A DNA stretch of 64,000 nt from Aquiflexum gelatinilyticum (GCF_024741135.1 NZ_JANSUY010000010.1:156839-220838); one strand, 5' to 3'; shown: positions 51,744 to 61,753, counted from the stretch's first letter. Program-made: numbers and translations. The notes: a model not told the origin generated them from the letters alone.

Positions 51744-52613
51744 ATGAAAAAAATAACCGTCACCGGAGTACCTGAACACTTTAATTTTCCTTGGTTACAG
51801 GTTGTTGAAAAACAGCCATTTTTGGATGAAGGAATTCAATTGGTTTGGAAAAATGAACCAAAGGGCTCAGGAGCGATGAATAAATCCCTAAGAGATGGTG
51901 AGACAGACATTGCTATTGTTTTGACTGAGAGTTTTATCAAAGACAAGATCGAAGGAAATCCTGCCTTGATGATCGGATTTCATATAGAATCTCCTTTGAT
52001 TTGGGGAATACATGGCTCAGCAAGATCAGAAATTGACGATATCTCCCAACTTGGACACGGAGATTTTGTCATAAGCAGGTATGGTTCGGGTTCCCATTTG
52101 ATGGCGTTTTTATTGGCCAAAAGAGAAGGTTGGAATTTAGATAAAATTGATTTTGAAGTAGTTGGTGATTTGGAAGGTGCTCAAGAAGCCTTACAGGATG
52201 AAATACATAAGCTTTTCCTTTGGGAAAAATACACCACCAAGCCTTTGGTAGACCGCGGTATTTTCAAGCGAATCGGCGAAATACCTACACCTTGGCCATG
52301 TTTTGTCATTGTTGCAAATCCTACCGTTTTAAAGCAACATGCAGCAATAATTGGAAAGTTGCTGGACTTGGTTTATCTACAATCAATAGAAAACCTTCAA
52401 AAAACCGAATTCCCTTTATTGATCAGTGAAAAATACAAAATCAAACTTGAAGACATTAAGGCTTGGCTGCAACAGACAAGTTGGGCAAAAGATGAACGAA
52501 TCTCAAAAAAGGTATTGGAAGAATCCATGGAGATTCTGAAAGATTTAGGCCTTATTCAGAAAAAAATTAAGGCAGAGGACCTTATTTTCAAATCACTTGC
52601 TGTGCTTTATTGA
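51744..52613 (+). CDS. Solute-binding-like protein (type 2 periplasmic-binding fold) without signal peptide, 289 aa
   Basis: The protein follows the NMT1/THI5-like or ABC substrate-binding pattern: MKKITVTGVPEHFNFPWLQV, then IQLVWKNEPKGSGAMNKSLRDGETDIAIVLTES and later VISRYGSGSHLMAFLL. It therefore has the two-lobed solute-binding fold. There is no signal peptide or lipobox, which is unusual for a transport-associated binding protein, so it probably works in the cytoplasm. No ABC transporter genes are adjacent. The 3' end overlaps the histidine kinase gene on the opposite strand by 26 bp. A ligand-sensing role is possible. I would not name a substrate. Confidence 0.78.
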   Translation: MKKITVTGVPEHFNFPWLQVVEKQPFLDEGIQLVWKNEPKGSGAMNKSLRDGETDIAIVLTESFIKDKIEGNPALMIGFHIESPLIWGIHGSARSEIDDISQLGHGDFVISRYGSGSHLMAFLLAKREGWNLDKIDFEVVGDLEGAQEALQDEIHKLFLWEKYTTKPLVDRGIFKRIGEIPTPWPCFVIVANPTVLKQHAAIIGKLLDLVYLQSIENLQKTEFPLLISEKYKIKLEDIKAWLQQTSWAKDERISKKVLEESMEILKDLGLIQKKIKAEDLIFKSLAVLY

Positions 52614-54540
52614 CAGTTATGCTTTGTAAAAGCAAGATTGCTTTTGTCCCTTCTCCTTTTTTGCTTTCTAAAATCAAAGCACCTCCCATCAAACCCAAAA
52701 ATTCCTTACATAAATTCAAACCAAGTCCTGTACCCTTTTCTTTATCGGTCCCAATGCTCGATTCAAGCAATGAAACATTCTGATTGATTATGGTATCCAA
52801 TTGAACTTCACTCATCCCTATTCCATAGTCTTGGATAACTAGCCTGATCAGGTCCGTGTCTTTTTGGGAGTAGATATCTATATTGGAGCCCTTGTTTGAA
52901 AATTTGATGGCATTGCTGAGCAGGTTTCTGATTATCAATTGGAGCAAATCCTGATCAACTAAGGCAATTTCTTCTATGATATTGATGGTGATGGTTATTT
53001 CTTTGGTATTAGCTTGATACTGCAATAATTCCAAACAAGGCCTAATGACTTTTTTTAGGTTTGTAGGTAATAATTGGACTTTAAATCCTTCCATTTGGGA
53101 TTTGGACCAACTCAAAATATTGTCAATGTTTTCAAAAAGTCCATCTACATTTCTTTTTAGTATATGGGAAATGCCATCAAACTCCTCCCTACTGAGTTCT
53201 TGAGAATGTAAAAGATCCAAAACCCCTTTTAGCTGGGCCACAGGACTCTTTAAATCATGGCCAAGAATGGAAAGTATCCTGTTTTTACTTCTGTTTGACT
53301 CGGTAAGTTCTTCAGATTTTTTCTGTAATTCTCTTTTCTGTTCCTCAAGAATTGTTCTCTTTACATGAAGTCTCTTGTTGGCCTCCTGTTTCTTTTTGAA
53401 AATGATACTCATCCAAAATAAAAAGCCGATCGAAATCACCGTAAAGACGGTAAACATGATCCAAATTTTATTGAAACTCTTGATTTCAACTTCTTTTAAG
53501 GTGTTTTGAATCTTTAAATAATTTATTTCGGCCTCTGATTTTTCTATCTCAAATTTGGCGAGTAAGAGCTCCATCTTTTCTTTATTAGAGGCCGCTTCTC
53601 TTTCTGCATTCAATTCCGTATATGCTTTTTGGTATTGAAAAGCCTTTGGGATATCGCCTTTTGAATCATAGATTTTGGCAAATGTCTTGTAAGTCTCCAC
53701 CAATTCGTCCAAAAATCCGTTTTCCTTCGAAATTATTAGGCCCTTGTTTAGGTATTCAATGGCCTTCGTAGAATTCCCTTTGATAAAATAGGCATTCCCC
53801 AATCGGTTCAATACCAATGCCTCAGAAGTTTTTAAAGATTCCGGCGTAGAAATCTTAAGTGATTGTTCATAACTCTGAATAGCCTTATCTATTTCCCCTT
53901 TTCCAAGGTAAATATCACCAAGAACCCTATGTGTAAATGTGATGAAATATTTTTCATCCAATTTCTCATTGAATTTAAGTGCCTCTTTTGCAAACAGATA
54001 AGCTGAATCAAATTCACCTTTAAGTGAGTAATTCAAGGCAAGATTATTGAGGCTTCGGATTATGAGATAAGGCTCATCAGCTTCTTTACCATATTCATAG
54101 GCTATTTTAAAATCCTTGATGGCTTCATCATAATTATCCTGCCTGTAGTACAACGAACCGAGGTTGTTTAAAGCCATTCCAAGTTCGTATTTATAATTTT
54201 GCGTGGAGGCGATTAAATATGAGTCCTTGGAATAACGGAAAGCTTTATCCCAAACCCCGAGTCTAAAATAAATCCAACCGAGATTGCCTTTAGCCCTGCT
54301 GATCTGTAAACTGTCATTGATTTCTATGGCTAACTCCTCTGCCCGCTGACCCCAAATCAATGCCTGATTCAAATCTTTTTCTCTCGTTAAAAAGGTCAAT
54401 TGGTTTAATGCTGACAACCTTTCTTCCCTTGATACTTCATGGGATAAAACGTTATTCAAACTGTCCATCTCTTTAGTTTGGGCAAAAAGATGAAAAGAAA
54501 TACAACAGAAAAGTATGGTAATAGAAAGAAATTTATTCAT
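52588..54540 (-). CDS. TPR-containing sensor histidine kinase, 650 aa
   Basis: A signal-transducing kinase of the Bacteroidota TPR type. The start at 54540 gives a signal peptide (ITILFCCISFHLFAQ), and the frame is open to 54594. Tandem tetratricopeptide repeats (about 40-310, with typical LNNLGSLYYRQDNYDEAIKD) should lie in the periplasm. They are followed by a helix, one membrane segment (about residues 370-392, IWIMFTVFTVISIGFLFWMS) and a cytoplasmic coiled coil. Then come the HisKA H-box (SILGHDLKSP) and the ATPase with LIIRNLLSNAIKFS, IQDYGIGMS and GTGLGLNLCKEF. No response regulator is adjacent. The 3' end overlaps the solute-binding-like gene on the opposite strand by 26 bp. Confidence 0.92.
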   Translation of the reverse strand: MNKFLSITILFCCISFHLFAQTKEMDSLNNVLSHEVSREERLSALNQLTFLTREKDLNQALIWGQRAEELAIEINDSLQISRAKGNLGWIYFRLGVWDKAFRYSKDSYLIASTQNYKYELGMALNNLGSLYYRQDNYDEAIKDFKIAYEYGKEADEPYLIIRSLNNLALNYSLKGEFDSAYLFAKEALKFNEKLDEKYFITFTHRVLGDIYLGKGEIDKAIQSYEQSLKISTPESLKTSEALVLNRLGNAYFIKGNSTKAIEYLNKGLIISKENGFLDELVETYKTFAKIYDSKGDIPKAFQYQKAYTELNAEREAASNKEKMELLLAKFEIEKSEAEINYLKIQNTLKEVEIKSFNKIWIMFTVFTVISIGFLFWMSIIFKKKQEANKRLHVKRTILEEQKRELQKKSEELTESNRSKNRILSILGHDLKSPVAQLKGVLDLLHSQELSREEFDGISHILKRNVDGLFENIDNILSWSKSQMEGFKVQLLPTNLKKVIRPCLELLQYQANTKEITITINIIEEIALVDQDLLQLIIRNLLSNAIKFSNKGSNIDIYSQKDTDLIRLVIQDYGIGMSEVQLDTIINQNVSLLESSIGTDKEKGTGLGLNLCKEFLGLMGGALILESKKGEGTKAILLLQSITVNKAQQVI

Positions 54541-54617
54541 TAATAAAAGTATTGAAGGAAATCTAAGCAGGCTTAACATTAGTAAAATATTCAATAACTA
54601 CCAAATTATGTGTTGAA

Positions 54618-55856
54618 TCATTTTTCTTTAAACCTGTGGGCAATCGGGTCTGCAGGAGAAATTGGATAATTTAAAGCAAGACCATCAGAACCTATTTCTC
54701 CCAAAACTCTAAGCCCTGAAACATGTGGCGCTGCCATCGAGGTTCCTGATAAATACCGGTACTTTCCACCAATTGTAGTGGAATAAACATTGACACCGGG
54801 AGCTGCAAACTTGATTGGAAATCCAAAATGGGAAAACCATGCATATTTATCAAGGGCATCAATTGCTGAAACAGTTATGGTATAATCACCATTGATTCTT
54901 GCAGGACTAAATGATATCCCGGGAAGACTTGAGTTACCTGAAGCGATAACCATCCAGATTTTCTTTTTATTTGAAGCATTTAATACTGCGTCGTCCAAAG
55001 CCCTGCTTTTATCAAATCCTCCAAAACTTAAATTAGCCACATCACCAGGAATGCCAACTTTTCCAACATGGTCAATACCCGCAATCATTCCTGAATATGT
55101 AAATAGGGCTGATGGACCAAAAAATATTTTTACAGGAACAACTTGGACCCCTGCTGCCACGCCTACCACTCCAAAGAAATTATCCAATGCTCCGATAGTT
55201 CCGGCAACATGTGTTCCGTGCCCATGCTCGTCGATAAAACATAAATCTTTATTCACCGGGTGATAAGCGTCAAATGCCTTTTCGATACATACATTCAAAT
55301 CAGGGTGATTCAACTGAATCCCTGTATCTACCACAAATACCGAATTCTTCCCTTCATAAGAGAATGGACCTCCTACCCTTTTGATTCCCCAAGGTATGAT
55401 TTGGGTATTTACCGGATCAGAAGTTCCTTTGATTTCAGTGGCTTTTGGTGATTCTCCAAGCATTCCTGACCGGTCCTGTTCCACATATTTTACCAAAGGA
55501 TCATTTTTTACCTGTTCCAATTTGTTTTTATCCATTTTTACACAAAATCCATTGAGAACAGACGAATAAACCCACTTAAGGCTATCCTCGGAAATCCTGT
55601 ATTTGGACAATAAATTGATAGTTTCCATTCGCATGGACATTTCCTGTGAAAAATTATCCGTCGAATTGATTCTTCCGGAAATCTTTTCCTCATTAAAAAC
55701 CACAATATATTGGTCCTCAACAGGTACTGTTTGGACAAACGATGAAAACTCTAATTTTTGGATCGGTCCAATATCTGAGGTCTCATCAGGCGAACAAGAA
55801 AAAAACAGATAAAATGAAAAAATGCAAACAAGTCCAAAAGCCTGGGATGACTTCAT
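54618..55856 (-). CDS. S8 family serine peptidase (subtilase), lipoprotein, 412 aa
   Basis: A subtilisin-like protease. The lipoprotein signal gives Cys21 (FYLFFSC). The propeptide-like region (about 45-125) resembles an inhibitor I9 domain (DQYIVVFNEEKIS then VYSSVLNGFCVKMD). The catalytic triad is complete: D177 in VVDTGIQLNHPDL, H213 in HGHGTHVAGT and S373 in SGTSMAAPHVSG. The C-terminus ends soon after the catalytic serine with no extra domains. The gene is 25 bp downstream of an exported hypothetical protein on the same strand, and the TPR kinase gene follows on the same strand after 77 bp. Confidence 0.94.
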   Translation of the reverse strand: MKSSQAFGLVCIFSFYLFFSCSPDETSDIGPIQKLEFSSFVQTVPVEDQYIVVFNEEKISGRINSTDNFSQEMSMRMETINLLSKYRISEDSLKWVYSSVLNGFCVKMDKNKLEQVKNDPLVKYVEQDRSGMLGESPKATEIKGTSDPVNTQIIPWGIKRVGGPFSYEGKNSVFVVDTGIQLNHPDLNVCIEKAFDAYHPVNKDLCFIDEHGHGTHVAGTIGALDNFFGVVGVAAGVQVVPVKIFFGPSALFTYSGMIAGIDHVGKVGIPGDVANLSFGGFDKSRALDDAVLNASNKKKIWMVIASGNSSLPGISFSPARINGDYTITVSAIDALDKYAWFSHFGFPIKFAAPGVNVYSTTIGGKYRYLSGTSMAAPHVSGLRVLGEIGSDGLALNYPISPADPIAHRFKEK

Positions 55857-55881
55857 ATAGTTAAGATTTCGAGTGGAGAGA

Positions 55882-56562
55882 CTAATTTACTATAAATGAA
55901 ATGATTTTTTTCATGTCCAAAGGTTGATTCGGATCAAGTTTATTTTCTTTGATAAATTCTTTCAACTCGTCATTCTTGTTTCCTGCCCATTCTTTCAGTC
56001 CCGAACTGTTTGTTTTTATTTCAGCTGACTGCATTCCCTTGATTTTGAAATACTTGATATTATGACGGAATTCGTCATATTGTGGTCCGGAATACCCATC
56101 CCGTTGTCCGCTTGGCCTAATCAAAGTCTTTTTGTGGGAAGCAATATATTTTTCCCCCTCTTTTTCAAAAAGGATCTCGACCACCTGAGGTTTGCCTTGA
56201 AGATATTCTATTCTAAAACTCCTTACCTCTTCTCCCGGAATCTCAATCCATTTCCAGTTACGCAATAACAAAGGCTCTGAATCTTCGCCACCTGTTTGGA
56301 TATATACTTCGTTCTTTTCCAATAGAATATTGAATGGAATCTCGCTGTAATCTTTTCCACCATCCAAGGCTATTTTTCCTAAAGGTGGTGTATCAAATAA
56401 AAATGGTGTTCCCTTCAATCCATCGCTTTTGGGATTGACACGAAAAGTCCCAAGGTAATCCTGATATTGCTTATTCAAGGATTGGATGGCTTGGCTGCGT
56501 ACATGCTGGGAACCAGACAAGCTTACAATCACCAAAATCAAAGTCAAGAATCTTTTTTTCAT
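55882..56562 (-). CDS. Exported hypothetical protein, 226 aa
   Basis: A signal peptide (MKKRFLTLILVIVSLSGSQH, cleavage near VRSQA) is followed by a beta-rich middle (SEPLLLRNWKWIEIPGEEVRS) and a charged helical C-terminus (LKEWAGNKNDELKEFIKEN). I recognise no family. It is just upstream of the subtilase gene on the same strand with a 25-bp gap, so the two are likely co-expressed. A substrate or partner role for the protease is possible but not shown. Confidence 0.73.
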   Translation of the reverse strand: MKKRFLTLILVIVSLSGSQHVRSQAIQSLNKQYQDYLGTFRVNPKSDGLKGTPFLFDTPPLGKIALDGGKDYSEIPFNILLEKNEVYIQTGGEDSEPLLLRNWKWIEIPGEEVRSFRIEYLQGKPQVVEILFEKEGEKYIASHKKTLIRPSGQRDGYSGPQYDEFRHNIKYFKIKGMQSAEIKTNSSGLKEWAGNKNDELKEFIKENKLDPNQPLDMKKIISFIVN

Positions 56563-56656
56563 CGCTTAAGAATCGACAGAATTATAGCCAATTTAACTAA
56601 ACTATTCCCAATTATAAAATACTTCCGCTCTCCGATTATATAATTACTTTTGCAGC

Positions 56657-57550
56657 ATGAAAGAAACCATCCTCTCGCTCTCCCCGCAGCATTGGGAAGA
56701 TTATGAACTGATTGATACCGGTGGATTTGAAAAACTGGAAAGGTTTGGAGATTATATCCTCAGCCGACCGGAACCACAGGCAATTTGGGATAAAAGTCTT
56801 GATGAAAAAGAATGGAGGGAAATGGCTCATGCCCATTTTGCAAAGGAAAAAAACAATCCCGAAAAAGGGCAATGGAATGAACTCAAAAAGATTCCACACA
56901 ATTGGCAGGTCAGCTACAAAAATCCCGATGGGCTGAAGATGAAGCTCAATCTTGCCATGACTTCCTTCAAACATATCGGGCTCTTTCCCGAGCAAGCAGT
57001 CAATTGGGATTATATTTCAGACACACTCAAAAACTTTCCTGTTAAAAACCCCAAAGTCCTCAATCTATTCGCCTATACAGGAGCTTCATCTGTTGCTGCC
57101 AAAGCCTGCGGTGCAGATGTCACGCACTTGGATTCTGTCAAGCAGGTGGTCACTTGGTCCAAACACAACATGGAATCTTCCGGTCAGGATGGAATCCGTT
57201 GGATTGTGGATGACGCGATGAAGTTTATCAGAAGGGAAGTTCGTCGGGGAAACAAATACCACGGAATTATCCTTGACCCACCGGCATATGGACGTGGTCC
57301 GGATGGAGAAAAATGGATATTGGAAGAACAGATCAATGAAATGCTCAAACTTTGTGCGGAGCTTTTGGACCTTGAGCATCACTTCCTGATTCTCAACATG
57401 TATTCCCTCAGTTTCAGTTCGATGATCGCTGCCAACCTTGTCAAGTCCAACTTCAAAGAAGTCAACAATGCCGAGCACGGAGAGTTGTACCTTGTGGATA
57501 GATTTAAAAAGAACTTGCCATTAGGGATTTTCTTTAGGTTTAGGAGTTAG
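56657..57550 (+). CDS. SAM-dependent methyltransferase, RlmI/RlmK-like, 297 aa
   Basis: A class I methyltransferase of the rRNA-type family (Methyltrans_SAM, PF10672 pattern). The SAM-binding motif I is VLNLFAYTGASSVAAKACGA (about residues 134-153), and the catalytic-type motif is ILDPPAYGRGPDG at about 214-226. There is no PUA domain at the N-terminus, unlike RlmI, so the target is uncertain. It is probably a 23S rRNA cytosine methyltransferase or a related enzyme. The stop is followed at once by the first of the G/T-rich repeat tracts. Confidence 0.88.
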   Translation: MKETILSLSPQHWEDYELIDTGGFEKLERFGDYILSRPEPQAIWDKSLDEKEWREMAHAHFAKEKNNPEKGQWNELKKIPHNWQVSYKNPDGLKMKLNLAMTSFKHIGLFPEQAVNWDYISDTLKNFPVKNPKVLNLFAYTGASSVAAKACGADVTHLDSVKQVVTWSKHNMESSGQDGIRWIVDDAMKFIRREVRRGNKYHGIILDPPAYGRGPDGEKWILEEQINEMLKLCAELLDLEHHFLILNMYSLSFSSMIAANLVKSNFKEVNNAEHGELYLVDRFKKNLPLGIFFRFRS

Positions 57551-57783
57551 TGGTTGTAATGGTTGTAGTTGTTCTAATGGTTGTAGGGGTTGTAATTGTT
57601 GTAGGGGTTGTAATTGTTGTCTGCTTCGCGTTGTCATTGCTGTCAGGTTCTTGGGTTGTCAAGTTTGGGATGTCCTTACTTGGTTCATTGTACTTTGTAC
57701 TTAGTACCTGGTTCAATTTTCTCGTTTCTCGCTTCTCGGCTCTAAGTCTTGCATCTTGTGTCTTACGTCTTGTATCTTAAAAA
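57551..57783. repeat. G/T-rich word-repeat tract (first of a series)
   Basis: A tract of repeated GTTGTAATTGTTGTAGG-like words, then GGTTCTTGGGTTGTCAAG-like words, and finally TCTCGCTTCTCGGCTC and TCTTGCATCTTGTGTCTTA words just before the aminotransferase start. The same word families recur at 58966-59160, 61600-61640, 62120-62210 (reverse), 62630-62860 and 63120-63530. The valine-rich translated frame is an artefact of the repeats. Confidence 0.82.
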
Positions 57784-58965
57784 ATGAATAACCGTCAGCT
57801 TTTCCTCTCTCACCTCGCGCAGACTACTGACTTTCCTTTGATGATAGAAATCGAAAAGGCAGAAGGGATCTACATGTATGGGCCGGAAGGAAAAGAATAT
57901 ATGGACCTGATTTCGGGAATCGGCGTCAGCAATGTCGGTCACCGCCATCCAAAAGTCCTCGAAGCGATCCAAAACCAGTTAGACAAATACCTTCACCTGA
58001 TGGTTTATGGAGAATATGTACAAAGTCCTCAGGTTCAATTGGCTAAAGCACTTTGTGAAACTCTACCCTCCCACCTTGACAACGTCTATTTCGTCAACTC
58101 AGGAAGCGAAGCGGTGGAGGGCGCGCTGAAATTGGCGAAGCGCTATACCAACCGCCGCGAAATCATCTCCTGCGTCAATGCCTACCACGGTTCTTCCCAT
58201 GGTTCACTTTCTGTCGGTGGCAATGAAATCTTCAAAAGAGCCTACCGACCTCTCTTACCAGGAATCAAAAATGTGGTTTACGGGAGTTTTCAGCAACTTG
58301 ATGAAATCACCGAAAACACTGCAGCTTTCATAGTCGAGACCATTCAGGGCGAAGCCGGGATTATGGTAGCCTGTTCGGAATATTTTAAAGCTTTGCGAAG
58401 AAAGTGTGATGAGACAGGCACGCTTTTGATTTTGGATGAGATTCAAGCGGGTTTTGGAAGAACAGGAAAGTTTTGGGCATTTGAGCATTTTGGGATTGTT
58501 CCTGATATCTTGGTCTGCGCCAAAGGAATGGGCGGAGGCATGCCGATCGGTGCTTTCATTGCCAACAAAGACGTGATGGGCGCATTCAAAAACAATCCTC
58601 TATTAGGTCATATCACAACCTTTGGAGGGCATCCTGTTTCTGCTGCGGCTTCATTGGCAACGATTAAAGTTATTCAGGAAGAAAAGCTTTTGGAACAAGT
58701 GGAGACAAAAGCAAATCTTTTCAAAAAACTGCTTGTTCATCCCAAAATCAGATCCATCCACAACAAAGGGTTGATGATGGCTGTGGAGTTTGAATCCTTT
58801 GAAGTCCTAAAACCAATCATTGACAGGGCAATCGAAAACGGTGTCATTACCGATTGGTTTCTTTTTTGCGATGATGCCATGCGTATCGCACCGCCTCTGA
58901 TCATTACCGAGGAAGAAATAGAAAAAGCCTGTGGGGTGATTTTGGAGGCGATTGAGGGGAGATAA
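57784..58965 (+). CDS. Class III (PLP-dependent) aminotransferase, 393 aa
   Basis: An acetylornithine/ornithine/4-aminobutyrate-type aminotransferase that transfers an amino group from an omega-amino compound to an alpha-keto acid. The PLP-binding lysine is K247 in CAKGMGGG, and the conserved aspartate D218 lies in LILDEIQAGFGRTG. SGSEAVEGALKLA is the usual binding loop. The length is normal and no signal peptide is present. The exact substrate cannot be given from sequence alone. Arginine-synthesis genes are not adjacent. Both flanks are G/T-rich repeats, so operon links are not evident. Confidence 0.94.
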   Translation: MNNRQLFLSHLAQTTDFPLMIEIEKAEGIYMYGPEGKEYMDLISGIGVSNVGHRHPKVLEAIQNQLDKYLHLMVYGEYVQSPQVQLAKALCETLPSHLDNVYFVNSGSEAVEGALKLAKRYTNRREIISCVNAYHGSSHGSLSVGGNEIFKRAYRPLLPGIKNVVYGSFQQLDEITENTAAFIVETIQGEAGIMVACSEYFKALRRKCDETGTLLILDEIQAGFGRTGKFWAFEHFGIVPDILVCAKGMGGGMPIGAFIANKDVMGAFKNNPLLGHITTFGGHPVSAAASLATIKVIQEEKLLEQVETKANLFKKLLVHPKIRSIHNKGLMMAVEFESFEVLKPIIDRAIENGVITDWFLFCDDAMRIAPPLIITEEEIEKACGVILEAIEGR

Positions 58966-59160
58966 AAAGGGTTGTAGTGGTTTTAGTGGTTGTAATTGTT
59001 GGAGTGGTTATAGTGGTTGTAATTGTTTTGGGTTGTCAAGTTGTCGGGTTTTCGGGTTGTCAGGTTCGAGTTGTCAGGATGGGGAATCCGTCATTCTGAA
59101 TTTATCATTCTTAATTCTGAATTTCCTTAAGTCTTTCATCTTGTGTCTTCCTTGAGATAT
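58966..59160. repeat. G/T-rich word-repeat tract
   Basis: Repeated words such as GGTTGTAGTGGTTTTAG, GGTTGTCAAGTTGTCGGG and the element CCGTCATTCTGAATTTATC, followed by TCATTCTTAATTCTG-type words. No gene. It belongs to the same series as 57551-57783. Confidence 0.8.
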
Positions 59161-59208
59161 ATTTACATTTAATCCCTCTTGAAAAATTCCCCACCCATCA
59201 ATAAACCC

Positions 59209-61599
59209 ATGAAAAAATTCCTCATTGCCCTAATCGTTCTATTCGTGTTGCTTTTTGTCGGATATCAGGCAGTCAAGCTGAGCTTCAAACCAAAATATAA
59301 CGGCGAAATCAATATGCCTTCCATGTCTGCGGAAGCGGAAGTCTACTTTGATGATTTCGGTGTTCCCCACATCTATTCTGCCAATGCAGAAGATGCCTAC
59401 CGCTCCTTGGGCTATGTCCATGCACAGGATAGGCTTTTTCAGATGGAAATGATGCGCCGTGTAGGCACAGGTACTTTGGCGGAACTCCTGGGTGCCGATT
59501 TGGTGGAAGTGGATAAATTTTTCAGGACTTTGGGCATTCCCAAACATGCCGCTTGGAGTACCGAAGAGTGGAACAAAGCAGGAAATTCGGAATGGAAATC
59601 CGCTACCGAAGCCTACATCGAAGGTGTAAATCATTTTATCCAACATGGAAAAATCCCCATTGAATATACCCTCTTGGGATCAGAACCGAGGGAATTCACC
59701 ATCAATGACATCCACGCCATCACGGGATATATGTCCTTTACTTTTGCCATGGCAATGAAAACAGATCCTTTGGTCACCAAAATGGCCCGCACCTTGGGTC
59801 CTGAATATATGAAAATGGTTTCGGTCCAAACTTTGCCGGAGCACCATGTCATCCCCAACAATTACCCGAAAAGAGATTCCATCACCACTGATCTTGTCAT
59901 CGAAAATTCCCTTTCTGCCCTGTTGGAAAAACTTCCCGTTCCCCTGTTGGAAGGCAGCAACTCATGGGTGATTTCGGGAAGCAGGACGGCTTCAGGGGAA
60001 GTACTGTTCTGCAATGATACCCACATTGGCTTTGCCCAGCCATCGGTATGGTATGAAGCGCATCTCGAATATCCGGGTTTCAGCTATTACGGCAACCATC
60101 TCGCAGGAATGCCATTTGGCTTGGTCGGACATACCCGCCACCACAGTATCGGACTGACGATGTTTGAAAATGACGATCAGGATTTCTTCGAAGAAAAACT
60201 CAATCCCAACAATCCCAACGAAACCATTTACGGAGAGGAATTCAGGCCATTGACATCCAGAACAGAAACCATCCATGTCAAAGATGGGGAGTCTGTTATT
60301 TTTGAAATCAAAGAATCCATCCATGGACCCATTATGAATGATGTCCTTCCCGAAATCGGCAAACTGACTCAAAATCCTGTGGCTTCATGGTGGGTGTATG
60401 TACTCGAGCCGACAGCTGCTTTGGAGGCGACTTGGAAGATGGCAAGGGCAAAAAACATTCAGGAAACCGAAGCTGCTGTCCGCATGATTCACGCGCCAGG
60501 ACTCAATGTCATGTATGGCGACAAGGCCGGAAACATAGCTTGGTGGGCCACTGCCAAATTGCCCATCCGACCCAGCCATGTCAACAGCAAAATCTTCTTG
60601 GATGGCACCAACCCCACCGACGAACCGACAGGATGGATTCCATTTGAGCAAAACCCCATGAGCATCAACCCCGAATCGGGTTTTGTGGCGTCCGCCAATA
60701 ACCAACCGGATACCCTTTCCAACGGGACTTTCTTCCCGGGATACTATTATCCCGGTGACCGTTGGGACAGAATCTCCAAAACCGTCACTTCCCGAAACGA
60801 TTGGACCCAAGAAAGTATCAAAGCACTCCAAATGGAAGCCATCAATGAAAACCACCCCATCAACGCCAAAAGCATGTTGGCAGTGGTGGACTTAGCCGCA
60901 TTCAAAGGTTTTGAACCTGCCCAAAAGGCCATCGAAAACTGGAACGGCAGCCATGACCTGGAATCCATCGCTCCTACCTTTTACTACAAGTGGCTTTACC
61001 ATACCCTACACGGCATGATGGCGGATGAACTTGGGGAAGATGATTTCCAAAATTTCATCAAGACATTTATGTACATCCGAAGTGTACCGACACTGATCAG
61101 AACCGATAATTCTCTTTGGTGGGACAATAATAAAACCGAAGCCAATGAAAGCAAGTCCGAAATTGTCAAAATCGCCTTGGGCAAAACCATCTCAGAACTC
61201 AGCGAACAGTTGGGAACAGACAGTGAAAAATGGCTTTGGGAAAAAGTCGTCGTTCTCGAACACCCCCACCCTCTTGGTGCCAAAAAACCTTTGGACAAGA
61301 TCTTTAATGTCAAAGCCCCTGCAGTCACTGCCAATGAAGAATCGGTCAACAAACTACCTTTTACCCTCAATCCTGATGGTATCTATAAGGTCAATTCAGG
61401 ACCTGCAATGCGAATTATTTTAGATTTTGCTGACGTGGAAGCCTCAGAATCCGTCCTACCCACAGGTCAGAGCGGCAACCTTTTCAGTCCCCACTATTCC
61501 GACCAATCCGTCCTATACGCCACCGGCAAATACCGTCCTATGCTGATGAATGAGGAGGTGATTAAAGGGGGCGGGAGGAGGTTGGTGGTGAAGCCGTAA
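59209..61599 (+). CDS. Penicillin-acylase-family Ntn hydrolase, 796 aa
   Basis: A member of the penicillin/AHL acylase family, in which the precursor is cut autocatalytically to free an N-terminal serine. The ATG at 59209 gives a signal anchor (LIALIVLFVLLFVGY). The family start PHIYSANAEDAYRSLGYVHA follows, with DRLFQMEMMRR. The cleavage and catalytic site is EGSNSWVISG (G249 and S250, S250 being the probable nucleophile). Length is typical. Natural substrates include penicillin-type amides, acyl-homoserine lactones and other amides, so the substrate is open. The protein is exported or membrane-anchored. It stands alone between repeat tracts. Confidence 0.94.
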   Translation: MKKFLIALIVLFVLLFVGYQAVKLSFKPKYNGEINMPSMSAEAEVYFDDFGVPHIYSANAEDAYRSLGYVHAQDRLFQMEMMRRVGTGTLAELLGADLVEVDKFFRTLGIPKHAAWSTEEWNKAGNSEWKSATEAYIEGVNHFIQHGKIPIEYTLLGSEPREFTINDIHAITGYMSFTFAMAMKTDPLVTKMARTLGPEYMKMVSVQTLPEHHVIPNNYPKRDSITTDLVIENSLSALLEKLPVPLLEGSNSWVISGSRTASGEVLFCNDTHIGFAQPSVWYEAHLEYPGFSYYGNHLAGMPFGLVGHTRHHSIGLTMFENDDQDFFEEKLNPNNPNETIYGEEFRPLTSRTETIHVKDGESVIFEIKESIHGPIMNDVLPEIGKLTQNPVASWWVYVLEPTAALEATWKMARAKNIQETEAAVRMIHAPGLNVMYGDKAGNIAWWATAKLPIRPSHVNSKIFLDGTNPTDEPTGWIPFEQNPMSINPESGFVASANNQPDTLSNGTFFPGYYYPGDRWDRISKTVTSRNDWTQESIKALQMEAINENHPINAKSMLAVVDLAAFKGFEPAQKAIENWNGSHDLESIAPTFYYKWLYHTLHGMMADELGEDDFQNFIKTFMYIRSVPTLIRTDNSLWWDNNKTEANESKSEIVKIALGKTISELSEQLGTDSEKWLWEKVVVLEHPHPLGAKKPLDKIFNVKAPAVTANEESVNKLPFTLNPDGIYKVNSGPAMRIILDFADVEASESVLPTGQSGNLFSPHYSDQSVLYATGKYRPMLMNEEVIKGGGRRLVVKP

Positions 61600-61753
61600 G
61601 GATGGGTTGTAATTGTTGTAGTTGTTGTAGTTGTTAGGGTGATTAAGAATTGGGTAAGTTTTGGGAAGCTTGAGAAAATAATTTTATTGAATAACTATTA
61701 ATTGAGTCAGGATTGATTAATTTAGACAATCGCTTATTTCAAACTTTTGTCAA
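61600..61753. repeat. Short G/T-rich repeat tract and spacer
   Basis: A short run of GTTGTAGTTGTTGTAG words at about 61605-61640 is followed by ordinary AT-rich spacer that leads to the next gene. Confidence 0.7.

Noticed and set aside
57550..57780. Hydrophobic valine-rich open frame after the methyltransferase gene
   Set aside because: It is a translation of the G/T-rich tract and not a membrane protein gene.
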